DNA from: Streptomyces iakyrus
Lineage (GTDB): Bacteria; Actinomycetota; Actinomycetes; Streptomycetales; Streptomycetaceae
DNA: 7,325 bases
NCBI RefSeq assembly: GCF_000717055.1
Contig: NZ_JNXI01000056.1
Span: 1 to 7,325, forward strand
Direction of reading: 5' to 3'
Positions 1 to 6,984 of the stretch are shown here, one piece after another. Numbering within the stretch: the first letter of the stretch is position 1; the number at the start of each line of letters is the position of its first letter. Under the pieces are notes generated by a model. The model saw only the letters and a program-made list of their open reading frames with translations. It did no database searches and had not been told where the DNA came from. A program made the position numbers and the translations under genes.

Positions 1-99
1 GTCGCCCTGGTGCGCTGGCTCGGCTCCGGACGACAGGACTCCCTGCTGTCGGTGGAGAACACGGTCGGCGTCGCCAACCCCGGAGGCGAAGCCGTATGA
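1..99 (+). CDS. C-terminal end of an unrecognised protein (partial)
   Basis: An open frame with strong actinomycete codon bias (G or C in nearly every third position) runs from the window edge to a TGA at 97-99. It encodes 32 residues that include a VRWLGSGRQDSLLSVENTVG stretch. I do not recognise a family from this tail; it has no membrane segment or obvious motif. Its stop overlaps the start of the following aminotransferase gene as ATGA, so the two are very probably cotranscribed and translationally coupled. This gene is therefore likely part of the same catabolic unit. It might be a regulator, a transporter component or another enzyme, but the sequence seen does not decide. Its start lies outside the window. 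Confidence 0.6.
   Translation, partial: VALVRWLGSGRQDSLLSVENTVGVANPGGEAV
82..86 (+). promoter_or_regulatory. Ribosome binding site of the aminotransferase gene
   Basis: GGAGG lies inside the last codons of the upstream gene, nine bases before the ATG at 96. It supports the start that overlaps the upstream stop as ATGA. Confidence 0.75.
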
Positions 100-1481
100 G
101 CACCACCGCCGCCGCTCAGCTGACCGCGGCCACCGCACAGCGGCACCTGCTGCTGCACATGACCGCCAACGGATCGCTCGGCGACGAGGGCGAAGACCTC
201 CTCGTCGTCCAGCGAGGGGAGGGCCCGTACGTCCACGACGCGGACGGCAGGCGTTACATCGACGGCCTGTCGGGTCTGTACTGCTGTCAGCTCGGTTACT
301 CCTACGGCGGCGAGTTCGCCGAGGCAGCCGAACGGCAACTGCGTGAGCTGTGCTACAGCCCGCTGTGGACAGGGTCCGCACACCCCTCGGCCATCGAACT
401 CGCGGAGCGGCTGTCCCGGATCACCCCCGTCGACATCGAGCACACCTTCTTCTCGAGCGGCGGCGCCGAAGCCGTCGAGACCGCCTGGAAGATAGCCCGC
501 CGCTACCACGTCCTGCGCGGCGAGCCGGGCCGCACCAAGGCGATCGCCCGGCGCGGCGCCTACCACGGCCTGACCATCGGCACTCTGTCGTTCAACGACG
601 ACCCCGGCCTGACGGAGCCGTACGGCCCGCCGGCGATCGATACCCGGTTCGTGTCGAACACCAACCGCTACGGCCTCGCACCGGAGTTCGCAGACGACGA
701 GGTGTACACGGCATGGCTGCTCGCGGAGTTGGAGGCCGCGATCCTGACCGAGGGCCCAGAGACCGTCGCGATGCTCATCGCCGAGCCGGTGCAGAACCGG
801 GGCGGCTGCATCACCCCGCCCCAGGGTTACTGGCAGGGGTTGCGGGCGCTGGCCGACCGGTACGGCTTCCTGCTCGTCGCCGACGAGGTCATCACGGCCT
901 TCGGCCGGATCGGCGAGTGGTTCGGCGGGGACCGCTACGGCGCCCGCCCGGACATGGTCACCGTCGCCAAGGGCATCACCGCCGGATACGCCCCCCTGGG
1001 CGCGACCCTGGTCGGCACCAAGGTCACCGAGGTCATCAACCGGCCCGGCGCGGTCCTCAACCACGGCTACACCTTCGCCGGACACCCGCTGAGCACGGCC
1101 ATCGCCCTGCGCAACCTTGAGATCATGGAGCGGGACCGCATCCTGGACAACGTCCGCGGTCTCCAGGGCGACCTGGCCAAGCGCATGGCGGCCCTCAAGG
1201 ACCTGCCGATCGTCGGCGACGTCCGCGGCACCGGGTTCTTCTACTCCTGCGAACTCGTCGGCGACCTCGACGACGGCGCCTTCAGCGCCAAGGCCCGGAC
1301 CGAGCTGATCGGCGATCTGATCCCGCGTCGGCTGCGCGAGGCCGGCCTGCTGGCCCGCGTCTACAACCGCTCCGCGCCGCTGGTCCAGATCGCGCCCCCG
1401 CTGATCAGCGACCGCGCCGTCCTCGACCGTATCGCCGCGATCATCGCCGGCACCCTCGCCGAGGCCTCGTCCCGCATCTGA
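96..1481 (+). CDS. Class III PLP-dependent aminotransferase (omega-transaminase type)
   Basis: The 461-residue protein has the full length and motif order of fold-type I, class III aminotransferases. These move an amino group from an omega-amine or omega-amino acid to a keto acid and act in the cytoplasm. Visible landmarks are the PLP phosphate loop SSGGAEAVE (about 120-128), the cofactor-stacking aromatic in YHG (156-158), EPVQ (230-233), and the PLP pyridine-binding Asp263 in [13 protein letters not shown]. The Schiff-base lysine is Lys292 in [13 protein letters not shown], and Thr326 in YTFAGHP contacts the phosphate from the partner subunit. The start is fixed by GGAGG nine bases upstream and by ATGA overlap with the preceding gene. 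The close deacylase and aldehyde dehydrogenase genes suggest it makes a semialdehyde from a freed diamine or amino acid, as DoeD does with 2,4-diaminobutyrate. The class is certain; the substrate is inference, with GABA, beta-alanine, putrescine or diaminobutyrate all possible. Confidence 0.93.
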   Translation: MSTTAAAQLTAATAQRHLLLHMTANGSLGDEGEDLLVVQRGEGPYVHDADGRRYIDGLSGLYCCQLGYSYGGEFAEAAERQLRELCYSPLWTGSAHPSAIELAERLSRITPVDIEHTFFSSGGAEAVETAWKIARRYHVLRGEPGRTKAIARRGAYHGLTIGTLSFNDDPGLTEPYGPPAIDTRFVSNTNRYGLAPEFADDEVYTAWLLAELEAAILTEGPETVAMLIAEPVQNRGGCITPPQGYWQGLRALADRYGFLLVADEVITAFGRIGEWFGGDRYGARPDMVTVAKGITAGYAPLGATLVGTKVTEVINRPGAVLNHGYTFAGHPLSTAIALRNLEIMERDRILDNVRGLQGDLAKRMAALKDLPIVGDVRGTGFFYSCELVGDLDDGAFSAKARTELIGDLIPRRLREAGLLARVYNRSAPLVQIAPPLISDRAVLDRIAAIIAGTLAEASSRI

Positions 1482-1494
1482 TCCACGTTTTGGG

Positions 1495-1499
1495 AAGGA
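1495..1499 (+). promoter_or_regulatory. Ribosome binding site that decides the deacylase start
   Basis: AAGGA, within GGGAAGGAA, lies five bases before the ATG at 1505. An in-frame TTG at 1490 would start upstream of this site with no binding site of its own, so ATG 1505 is preferred. Confidence 0.75.
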
Positions 1500-1504
1500 A
1501 CCAC

Positions 1505-2458
1505 ATGTACTCCATCGGTCCGCTGACCGTCGCCCCGGGCGAGCGTGCCCACGGCCTCATCCCGGTCGGCACCAGCAGCTACGGCGTGGAGCTCGGCATT
1601 CCGCTGATCGTCGTCAACGGCGTCCAGGACGGCCCGGTCCTGTGTGTGGACGCGGGCGTGCACGGCGACGAGTACGACGGCCAGGAGGCCATCCGCCGCG
1701 TGCTCGCCGAGATCGAGCCGGCCACGCTGCGCGGCACCGTCGTCGGCATCCCCTGCCTGAACACCCCGGCCTTCGAGGCGGCCGCCCGCGCCAGCGGCAT
1801 CGACCACCTCAACCTCAACCGGATCTTCCCGGGCGACGCCGAGGGCTCGTACTCGCAGCGTCTGGCCGCCACCTTCGTCGAGCAGGTCGTGCCGGCCGTC
1901 GACGCCGTGGTCGACCTGCACACCGGCGGCGCCTACGGCGAGATCGCCCCCCTCGTCATCCTCCAGGGCGGGTACGAGAACCTGGCGACGGACCTGGCCC
2001 TGGCCGCCGGGCACGAGCTGGTCTGGAAGGGCGGCAAGTGGGGCGGCACGGTCCGCCACCCCGTCCTCGAGGCCGGCAAGCCCGCCATCACCATCGAGTG
2101 CGGCGGCGCCACCTACCGCGAGACCAACGTCGAGCACCACATGAACTCGATCCGCAACATCCTGCGCAGCCTCGGCATGATCGACGGCGAGGCAGAGCTG
2201 CGGGACACCTACACGACGGTCTCCGGCACCTTCGCCCGCTCCGCCTCCGGCGGCTTCTTCGTCGCCCGCGCCGAGCCGGGGGAGACCTGCAAGGAAGGCG
2301 ACCTGATCGCCACCATCACCGACCACTACGGCACCACGCTGGAAGAGGTCACCGCGCCGCAGGACGGCATCGTGCTGTGGGTCCGCCGGATCCGCACGGT
2401 CCGCCCGGGCGACGAGGTCGTCATCTTCGGCGAGGTGCTGGGGGAGATCCAGCCATGA
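1505..2458 (+). CDS. Succinylglutamate desuccinylase/aspartoacylase-family zinc deacylase (DoeB-like)
   Basis: This 317-residue protein is a member of the M14-related AstE/AspA amidohydrolase family, which removes acyl groups from N-acyl amino acids. The zinc ligands His53 and Glu56 sit in [10 protein letters not shown], and the third ligand is His139 in VDLHTGG. Asn105-Arg106 in NLNRIFPGD is the substrate carboxylate-binding pair, and Glu198 in ITIECGG fits the catalytic base. After about residue 220 a beta-rich C-terminal domain follows (…[12 protein letters not shown]…VRPGDEVV), resembling the lipoyl-like end domain of COG3608-type deacylases. The family includes DoeB, which deacetylates N-acetyl-2,4-diaminobutyrate during ectoine breakdown. 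The company of a class III aminotransferase and an aldehyde dehydrogenase fits a DoeB-like role, but other N-acyl amines or amino acids remain possible. It follows the aminotransferase by 23 bases and overlaps the next gene as ATGA. Confidence 0.9.
   Translation: MYSIGPLTVAPGERAHGLIPVGTSSYGVELGIPLIVVNGVQDGPVLCVDAGVHGDEYDGQEAIRRVLAEIEPATLRGTVVGIPCLNTPAFEAAARASGIDHLNLNRIFPGDAEGSYSQRLAATFVEQVVPAVDAVVDLHTGGAYGEIAPLVILQGGYENLATDLALAAGHELVWKGGKWGGTVRHPVLEAGKPAITIECGGATYRETNVEHHMNSIRNILRSLGMIDGEAELRDTYTTVSGTFARSASGGFFVARAEPGETCKEGDLIATITDHYGTTLEEVTAPQDGIVLWVRRIRTVRPGDEVVIFGEVLGEIQP
2443..2446 (+). promoter_or_regulatory. Ribosome binding site of the aldehyde dehydrogenase gene
   Basis: GGAG within GGGGGAG lies eight bases before ATG 2455, inside the end of the deacylase gene. 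It fixes the start within a frame that stays open far upstream. Confidence 0.7.
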
Positions 2459-3915
2459 GCGACGAGCTGCAGCTGACCGAGCTGCTGATCGACGGTAAGC
2501 AGATCCCCGCCGCCGACGGACGCTCCTTCACCGTCCTCGACCCGTCGAACGACACGGCCATCGCCCGGGTGGCGCTTGCCGGGAAAGCGGACGTGGACCA
2601 GGCGGTGGCCGCCGCGCGCGCGGCCTTCACGGCTCCTGAGTGGGCCGGGATGCGCGCCGCCGACCGGGGGCGCATCCTGTACCGGATCGCGGGGGCCATC
2701 CGCGACCAGGGCGAACGGCTGGCCCGCCTGGAGAGCCAGGACGTCGGCAAGCCGCTGCGCCAGGCGAAGGCGGATGTCGAGGCGGCGGCCCGCTACTTCG
2801 AGTTCTACGCGGGCGTCGCCGACAAGCTCGGCGGCTCGACGGTCCCGCTCGGCCCCGGCCTGCTCGACTACACCGTCCGCGAGCCGATCGGCGTCTCCGG
2901 CCACATCATCCCGTTCAACTACCCCCTCCAGAACACCGCGAGGGGATCCGCCCCGGCGCTGGCCGCCGGCTGCACGGTGGTGCTCAAGCCGTCTCCGGAG
3001 GCGCCGCTGACCCCGCTGGAAATCGGCAGGATCGCCCTGGAGTGCGGTCTCCCGCCGGGTGTCCTGAACGTCGTCCCCGGTGACGGCGAGACCGGCGCGG
3101 CCCTGGCCGGCCACCCGGACATCGACCAGGTCACCTTCACCGGCTCGGTGCCCACCGGCATCAAGGTCGCCCAAGCGGCCGCCGCCAACGTGGTCCCCTC
3201 GGTCACCGAACTGGGCGGCAAGTCCCCGGTCATCGTCTTCGCCGACGCAGACTTCGACGCGGCGCTCGGCGCCGTCGCCGCCTCCGCCTTCGGCAACGCC
3301 GGGCAGACCTGCTCCGCCGGCACCCGGCTGCTGCTCCAGCGCGGCGCCGAGGAGTTCCTGGACAAGCTGGTCGCGCACGCCGCCTCCCTCAGCATCGGCC
3401 CCGGTCTCAGCGACCCGGACGTCGGCCCGCTCGTCGCCGCGCGGCAGCGGGACCGGGTCCTCGGATACCTGGAACTGGCCCGCGAGGAAGGCGCCGTGGC
3501 ACGGGCCGGCGGAGGCGCCCCCGCCGATCCCGAACTGGCCGACGGCTACTACGTCCAGCCCACCGTCCTCACCGGACTGGACAACCAGGCCCGTTGTGCC
3601 CGCGAGGAGATCTTCGGCCCCGTCGTCACGGTCATCGAGTTCGACGACGCGGACGAGGCACTGGAGATCGCCAACGACAGTCCCTACGGCCTGGCCTCGT
3701 ACGTGTGGACCCGCGACATCGACAAGGCGATGCGGCTGGCCGAGGGCATCCGTGCCGGCCAGGTCTATGTCAACGCCACCGGCGTCGGCACCGGCGTCGA
3801 GCTCCCCTTCGGCGGTTACAAGCACAGCGGCTGGGGCCGGGAGAAGGGTCTCGAAGGCCTGGCCAGCTACCTGCAGACCAAGAACGTCTGCATAGGTTTC
3901 GGAAACCGGTCATGA
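2455..3915 (+). CDS. NAD(P)-dependent aldehyde dehydrogenase
   Basis: The 486-residue protein has the usual length and all hallmarks of the ALDH superfamily, which oxidises aldehydes to carboxylic acids in the cytoplasm. Asn155 in IIPFNYP is the oxyanion residue. Lys178 and Glu182 in VLKPSPEAP bind the cofactor ribose; a Glu here is commonly linked to NAD preference. FTGS lies at 228-231. General base Glu252 in TELGGKSP is exactly 34 residues before the nucleophile Cys286 in GQTCSAG. Glu385 in EEIFGPVV and the C-terminal [13 protein letters not shown] complete the set. The frame stays open far upstream of 2455, but that extension is an Arg/Pro/His-rich shadow of the deacylase gene. The ATGA overlap and GGAG site mark ATG 2455. 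It resembles betaine, aminobutyraldehyde and semialdehyde dehydrogenases. By context it would oxidise the aldehyde made by the aminotransferase or the FAD enzyme (DoeC-like or GabD-like); the substrate is not determined by sequence. Confidence 0.94.
   Translation: MSDELQLTELLIDGKQIPAADGRSFTVLDPSNDTAIARVALAGKADVDQAVAAARAAFTAPEWAGMRAADRGRILYRIAGAIRDQGERLARLESQDVGKPLRQAKADVEAAARYFEFYAGVADKLGGSTVPLGPGLLDYTVREPIGVSGHIIPFNYPLQNTARGSAPALAAGCTVVLKPSPEAPLTPLEIGRIALECGLPPGVLNVVPGDGETGAALAGHPDIDQVTFTGSVPTGIKVAQAAAANVVPSVTELGGKSPVIVFADADFDAALGAVAASAFGNAGQTCSAGTRLLLQRGAEEFLDKLVAHAASLSIGPGLSDPDVGPLVAARQRDRVLGYLELAREEGAVARAGGGAPADPELADGYYVQPTVLTGLDNQARCAREEIFGPVVTVIEFDDADEALEIANDSPYGLASYVWTRDIDKAMRLAEGIRAGQVYVNATGVGTGVELPFGGYKHSGWGREKGLEGLASYLQTKNVCIGFGNRS
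3895..3907 (+). repeat. Short perfect inverted repeat just before the aldo/keto reductase start
   Basis: GGTTTC-G-GAAACC forms a perfect six-base inverted repeat around one base (five pairs with a three-base loop if folded as RNA). It ends four bases before ATG 3912 and covers the only GGA that could serve as ribosome binding site. It lies within the last codons of the aldehyde dehydrogenase gene. It could limit initiation at the reductase gene unless ribosomes arrive from upstream, or it may be chance. Confidence 0.3.
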
Positions 3916-4850
3916 GATACCGCCCGCTCGGAGAGCGCGGCCCGACCGTCTCGGTGGTCGGCGTGGGCGGAAACAACTTCGGCGCCCGCCTCGACGAGGA
4001 CGGCACGAAGGCCGTCGTCCACGCCGCGCTCGACGCCGGGATCACCCTGTTCGACACAGCTGACATGTACGGCGGGTCCGGCGAACGGGGCGGTTCCCGC
4101 GGCGACGGTGAACGGCTCCTCGGCGCCGCGCTCAAGGGCAGCCGTGACCATGTCGTCCTGGCCACCAAGTTCGGCATGGAGATGAGCCGGGAGGCCGACC
4201 TGTACGGTCCGCGTGGCTCCCGCGCCTACATCCGGTACGCGGTGGAGGCGTCACTGCGCCGGCTCGGCACCGACCGGATCGACCTCTACCAGTACCACGA
4301 ACCGGACGGTGTCACGCCGCTGGAGGAGACGGTCGCCGCGCTCCAGGAGCTGGTCCACGAGGGCAAGATCCGGTACATCGGTTGCTCCAACCTCCCGGCC
4401 GAGCAGGTCTCGGACGCCTTCGTGTCCACCCAGGACCGTTACCACCTGCTCGACCGCGGCGTGGAGCAGGACCTGATCCCGGCCTGCCTGCGCCACGGCG
4501 TCGGCCTGCTGCCGTACTACCCGCTGGCCAACGGCCTGCTCAGCGGCAAGTACCGGCGCGGCGAGGAGCCCCCGCCCGGCAGTCGCCTGTCCTGGCGTCA
4601 GGGCTGGCTCACCGACGAAGCCCTCGACAAGGTCGAGGCGCTCACCGCCTACGGCGCCGAACGCGGCCTGACCCTCCTCCAGGTGGCGATCGGCGCACTG
4701 GCGGCCCTGCCGGCCGTCGGCTCCGTGATCTGCGGCGCCATGACTCCGCACCAGGTCACCGCCAACGCCGCGGCGGCCGACTGGATACCGAGCCCGGCCG
4801 ACCTGGCCGTGCTCGACGCGATCGTCACCCCCGGCGAACGCGTCGTCTGA
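3912..4850 (+). CDS. Aldo/keto reductase, NADPH-dependent TIM-barrel oxidoreductase
   Basis: The 312-residue protein belongs to the aldo/keto reductase superfamily, which reduces aldehydes or ketones with NADPH. The catalytic tetrad is complete: Asp48 and Tyr53 in FDTADMYGG, Lys86 in LATKFG and His129 in LYQYHEPD. The [16 protein letters not shown] strand, the IGCSN segment, the [11 protein letters not shown] strand and the [19 protein letters not shown] region follow the order of the YajO/AKR general-reductase type. ATG 3912 overlaps the aldehyde dehydrogenase stop as ATGA; the ribosome binding site is weak, which suggests translational coupling. The region between GCSN and FVSTQ is about 11 residues shorter than I expect for close relatives, which typically run to about 325 residues. 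In the operon it could reduce the same aldehyde that the dehydrogenase oxidises, or act on a detoxification product. The substrate is unknown. Confidence 0.92.
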   Translation: MRYRPLGERGPTVSVVGVGGNNFGARLDEDGTKAVVHAALDAGITLFDTADMYGGSGERGGSRGDGERLLGAALKGSRDHVVLATKFGMEMSREADLYGPRGSRAYIRYAVEASLRRLGTDRIDLYQYHEPDGVTPLEETVAALQELVHEGKIRYIGCSNLPAEQVSDAFVSTQDRYHLLDRGVEQDLIPACLRHGVGLLPYYPLANGLLSGKYRRGEEPPPGSRLSWRQGWLTDEALDKVEALTAYGAERGLTLLQVAIGALAALPAVGSVICGAMTPHQVTANAAAADWIPSPADLAVLDAIVTPGERVV

Positions 4851-4896
4851 AGTCCCCACCCCCGTTTAGAGAACCGCGAGAGCAAGGCTGGACACC

Positions 4897-5562
4897 ATGC
4901 GAGAGATCGTCACCTTCGACGCCTACGCCACCCTGATCAACTTCGAGCTCGGTCCCACCACCCTGAAGGTCCTGGAGGACCGGCTCGACCTGGACAACCT
5001 GGACGTCGACGAGTTCCTCGACGACTTCCGTGTCATGCGCTTCCAGGCCGTCCTGGAGGCATACCGCCCCTACCACGAGGTCCTGCACTCCAGCCTGCGC
5101 AACGCCATGCGCCTGCACGGCCTGGAGTACCGCGAGACCGACGGCGAGGCCCTCGTGGACGCCGTCCCCACCTTCGGCCCCTGGCCGGAGGTCCCGGACG
5201 CCCTGCGGAAGCTGAAGACGAAGTACGAGATCGCCATCATCTCCAACTCCGACGACAACCTGATCGCGCGGAACGTCGAGAACATCGGCGTCGAGTTCGA
5301 CTACGTCATCACCGCCCAGCAGGCCGGCGCCTACAAGCCGGACCGCCAGACCTTCAAGCACGCCTTCCGGACCATGGGTGTCGAGTCGTCGCAGGTCATC
5401 CACGTCGCCCAGGGCTGGGAGTACGACCACATCCCGACCCGCGACCTGGGCCTGAAGCGCCGGGTGTGGATCAACCGCTACGGCCGCAAGGGCAGCGCCG
5501 ACTACCAGCCGTACGACGAGCTGCCCGACCTGTCGGGCCTGCCGAAGCTGCTCGGCTGCTGA
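4897..5562 (+). CDS. HAD-superfamily hydrolase, 'haloacid dehalogenase type II'-like
   Basis: This 221-residue protein has the HAD subfamily IA layout with an N-terminal helical cap. The nucleophile is Asp8 in TFDAYATL, with the DxY arrangement found in L-2-haloacid dehalogenases. Arg45 is a candidate for the substrate-binding arginine, motif II is Ser116-Asn117 in IISNSDD, and motif III is Lys147 in GAYKPD. The fourth motif reads VAQGWEYDHIPTRDLG instead of the Ser-Ser-Asn-x-x-Asp of proven dehalogenases. The protein is therefore more safely called a HAD hydrolase that may act on a phosphate ester or be a repair or housekeeping partner of the pathway. Start ATG 4897 has AAGG nine bases upstream. 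It follows the reductase by 46 bases, within which I see no clear promoter or terminator, so cotranscription is likely. Confidence 0.85.
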   Translation: MREIVTFDAYATLINFELGPTTLKVLEDRLDLDNLDVDEFLDDFRVMRFQAVLEAYRPYHEVLHSSLRNAMRLHGLEYRETDGEALVDAVPTFGPWPEVPDALRKLKTKYEIAIISNSDDNLIARNVENIGVEFDYVITAQQAGAYKPDRQTFKHAFRTMGVESSQVIHVAQGWEYDHIPTRDLGLKRRVWINRYGRKGSADYQPYDELPDLSGLPKLLGC

Positions 5563-5596
5563 CCGACGGCGCCACGGCGAAACAGACCGAGAACAC

Positions 5597-5602
5597 AGAG
5601 GA
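5597..5602 (+). promoter_or_regulatory. Ribosome binding site of the FAD oxidoreductase gene
   Basis: AGAGGA lies eight bases before ATG 5611 in the 48-base gap after the HAD gene. It agrees with the start of the conserved N-terminus. Confidence 0.65.
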
Positions 5603-5610
5603 CGCACGCC

Positions 5611-6894
5611 ATGAAGCAGATCCCCTACTGGATGGACACAGCCCCCGCCCTGCCCGACCGTTCCGGGAAGGACCTGCCCGACGAGGCGGATGTGGTGGTG
5701 ATCGGCGGCGGCCTCACCGGCCTGTCCACCGCCTACCACGCCGCCCGCAAGGGCGCCCGGGTCGTCCTCGTCGAGAAGGACCAGATCGGCTCGGGAGCCT
5801 CCGGGCGCAACGGCAGCCACTGCAACCCCGGCATCACCATCAGCCCGGCCCAGGCCCGCCAGCGCTACGGGCAGGAACGTGCTCGCGAGCTCTACGACGC
5901 GTTCCGTGTCGCAGTGGACCTCGTCGAGGAGATCGCGGTCAAGGAGAACATCGACTGCGACTTCCACCGTGCCGGGCGCCTTGGCTTGGTCTGCAAGCCC
6001 AAGCACCTCGAGGGCATGCACGCCAAGCAGCGCGACCTGGCCGAGAACTTCGGCCACGAGACGGTCGTCCTGAGCAAGAGCGAGCTGCGCGCCGAGCTGG
6101 GCTCGGACCACTACCACGGCGCCCTGCTCGACCCGCTCGGCGCAGCCCTGCACGTGGGCAAGTTCGTCGTCGGCCTGGCAGACGCCGCCGAGCGTGCCGG
6201 CGCCGAGATCCACGAGCGCAACGCCGCCACCGGCCTCACCCGCCTCCCTGGCGGCGGCTTCGTGGTGGAGACCATGCGCGGCACCATCCGTGCCAAGCAG
6301 GTCATGGCGGCGACGGATGCCTACACCGACAATTCGATGCCGTGGTTCCGCAAGCGGCTGATCAACGTCGGCAGCTTCATCATCGTCACCGAGCCGCTGG
6401 GGGAGGCCCGCGCCAAGGAGCTCATCCCCAACGGCCGCCTGCTGGTCGCCCACAAGAATGTCGGCAACTACATCCGCCTCACGCCGGACAACCGCCTCGC
6501 CTTCGGTGGCCGGGCCCGCTTCGCCCCGTCCAACCCGGCGTCCGACGTCAAGAGCGGTGACATCCTCAAGCGGGAGATGACGGAGATCTTCCCGCAGCTG
6601 GCGGGGGTGCGCATCGACTACGTGTGGGGTGGCATGGTCGGCTTCTCCTGGGACCGCATTCCGCACGCGGGCGAGGTGAACGGCCTGTACTACTCCATGG
6701 GTTACTGCGGTCACGGTGTGCAGATGGCCACGTACATGGGCCGCGCGGTCGCCGAGATGATGGACGGCAATCCGGAGGCCAACCCGATGCGCGGCTTCGG
6801 CTTCCCGAAGGTGCCCGTCCCCTTCTACAACGGCACTCCCTGGTTCCTGCCGTTCGGCGGCGCCTACTACAAGGCGAAGGACCGCCTGCTCTGA
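5611..6894 (+). CDS. FAD-dependent oxidoreductase, DAO family (PuuB-like amine/amino acid oxidase)
   Basis: The 427-residue protein matches the D-amino acid oxidase-like flavoprotein family, which oxidises C-N bonds of amino acids, sarcosine-type amines or gamma-glutamylputrescine. The dinucleotide-binding fold begins at VVVIGGGLTGLSTAYHA, with Gly32, Gly34 and Gly37 and the ribose-binding Glu55 in VLVEKD. GSGASGRNGSHCNPG (about 60-74) is the flavin-contacting stretch shared with gamma-glutamylputrescine oxidase-type proteins. Near the C-terminus MGYCGHGVQMATYMG (about 363-377) is the second flavin-binding element, and a tail ending YYKAKDRLL follows. I see no signal peptide or membrane segment, so it is cytoplasmic. 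As the last gene before a strong hairpin it probably ends the operon. It would give an imine or aldehyde plus reduced flavin, which suits the aldehyde dehydrogenase upstream. The exact substrate is not readable from sequence. Confidence 0.9.
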   Translation: MKQIPYWMDTAPALPDRSGKDLPDEADVVVIGGGLTGLSTAYHAARKGARVVLVEKDQIGSGASGRNGSHCNPGITISPAQARQRYGQERARELYDAFRVAVDLVEEIAVKENIDCDFHRAGRLGLVCKPKHLEGMHAKQRDLAENFGHETVVLSKSELRAELGSDHYHGALLDPLGAALHVGKFVVGLADAAERAGAEIHERNAATGLTRLPGGGFVVETMRGTIRAKQVMAATDAYTDNSMPWFRKRLINVGSFIIVTEPLGEARAKELIPNGRLLVAHKNVGNYIRLTPDNRLAFGGRARFAPSNPASDVKSGDILKREMTEIFPQLAGVRIDYVWGGMVGFSWDRIPHAGEVNGLYYSMGYCGHGVQMATYMGRAVAEMMDGNPEANPMRGFGFPKVPVPFYNGTPWFLPFGGAYYKAKDRLL

Positions 6895-6920
6895 GCAGGT
6901 ACCGACACAGGTGACACCAC

Positions 6921-6954
6921 GGGGGCCTTCCACGCAGCGGCGCGGAAGGCCCCC
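6921..6954 (+). terminator. Strong hairpin terminator after the FAD oxidoreductase gene
   Basis: Arms GGGGGCCTTCC (6921-6931) and GGAAGGCCCCC (6944-6954) are perfectly complementary over 11 bases, with a 12-base loop. It starts 26 bases after the stop codon. There is no T-run afterwards, as is common for hairpin terminators in high-GC actinomycetes. It separates the catabolic operon from the aspartase gene. Because the stem is perfectly paired it may also work on the opposite strand. Confidence 0.85.
6944..6949 (+). promoter_or_regulatory. Possible ribosome binding site for an alternative aspA start, inside the terminator stem
   Basis: GGAAGG forms the beginning of the 3' arm of the hairpin and stands eight bases before the in-frame ATG at 6958. 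If used, folding of the hairpin would hide it. The match and spacing are seen; its use is inference. Confidence 0.3.
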
Positions 6955-6984
6955 ACCATGCCTCCCGAGAGAGACCTGCAGCCC

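Noticed and set aside
1490..1504. TTG start giving the deacylase five additional residues
   Set aside because: The ribosome binding site AAGGA lies downstream of this TTG and suits ATG 1505; the five added residues show no family similarity.
1642..3915. A 757-codon open frame apparently fusing an N-terminal region to the aldehyde dehydrogenase
   Set aside because: The first 271 codons are a low-complexity Arg/Pro/His-rich shadow of the deacylase gene in another frame. The aldehyde dehydrogenase begins at 2455 with its own ribosome binding site and normal family length.
4851..4896. Possible internal promoter or terminator between the reductase and HAD genes
   Set aside because: No convincing -35/-10 pair and no stem-loop could be seen in the 46 bases; only the AAGG ribosome binding site is supported.
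5563..5610. Possible hairpin or promoter between the HAD and FAD genes
   Set aside because: Only weak, short complementarity is present, well below the quality of the hairpin at 6921-6954.
6895..6984. Promoter for the aspartase gene in the gap after the FAD gene
   Set aside because: I could not find a credible -10/-35 combination; the gap is mostly the terminator hairpin. A promoter may exist but is not supported by what I can see.
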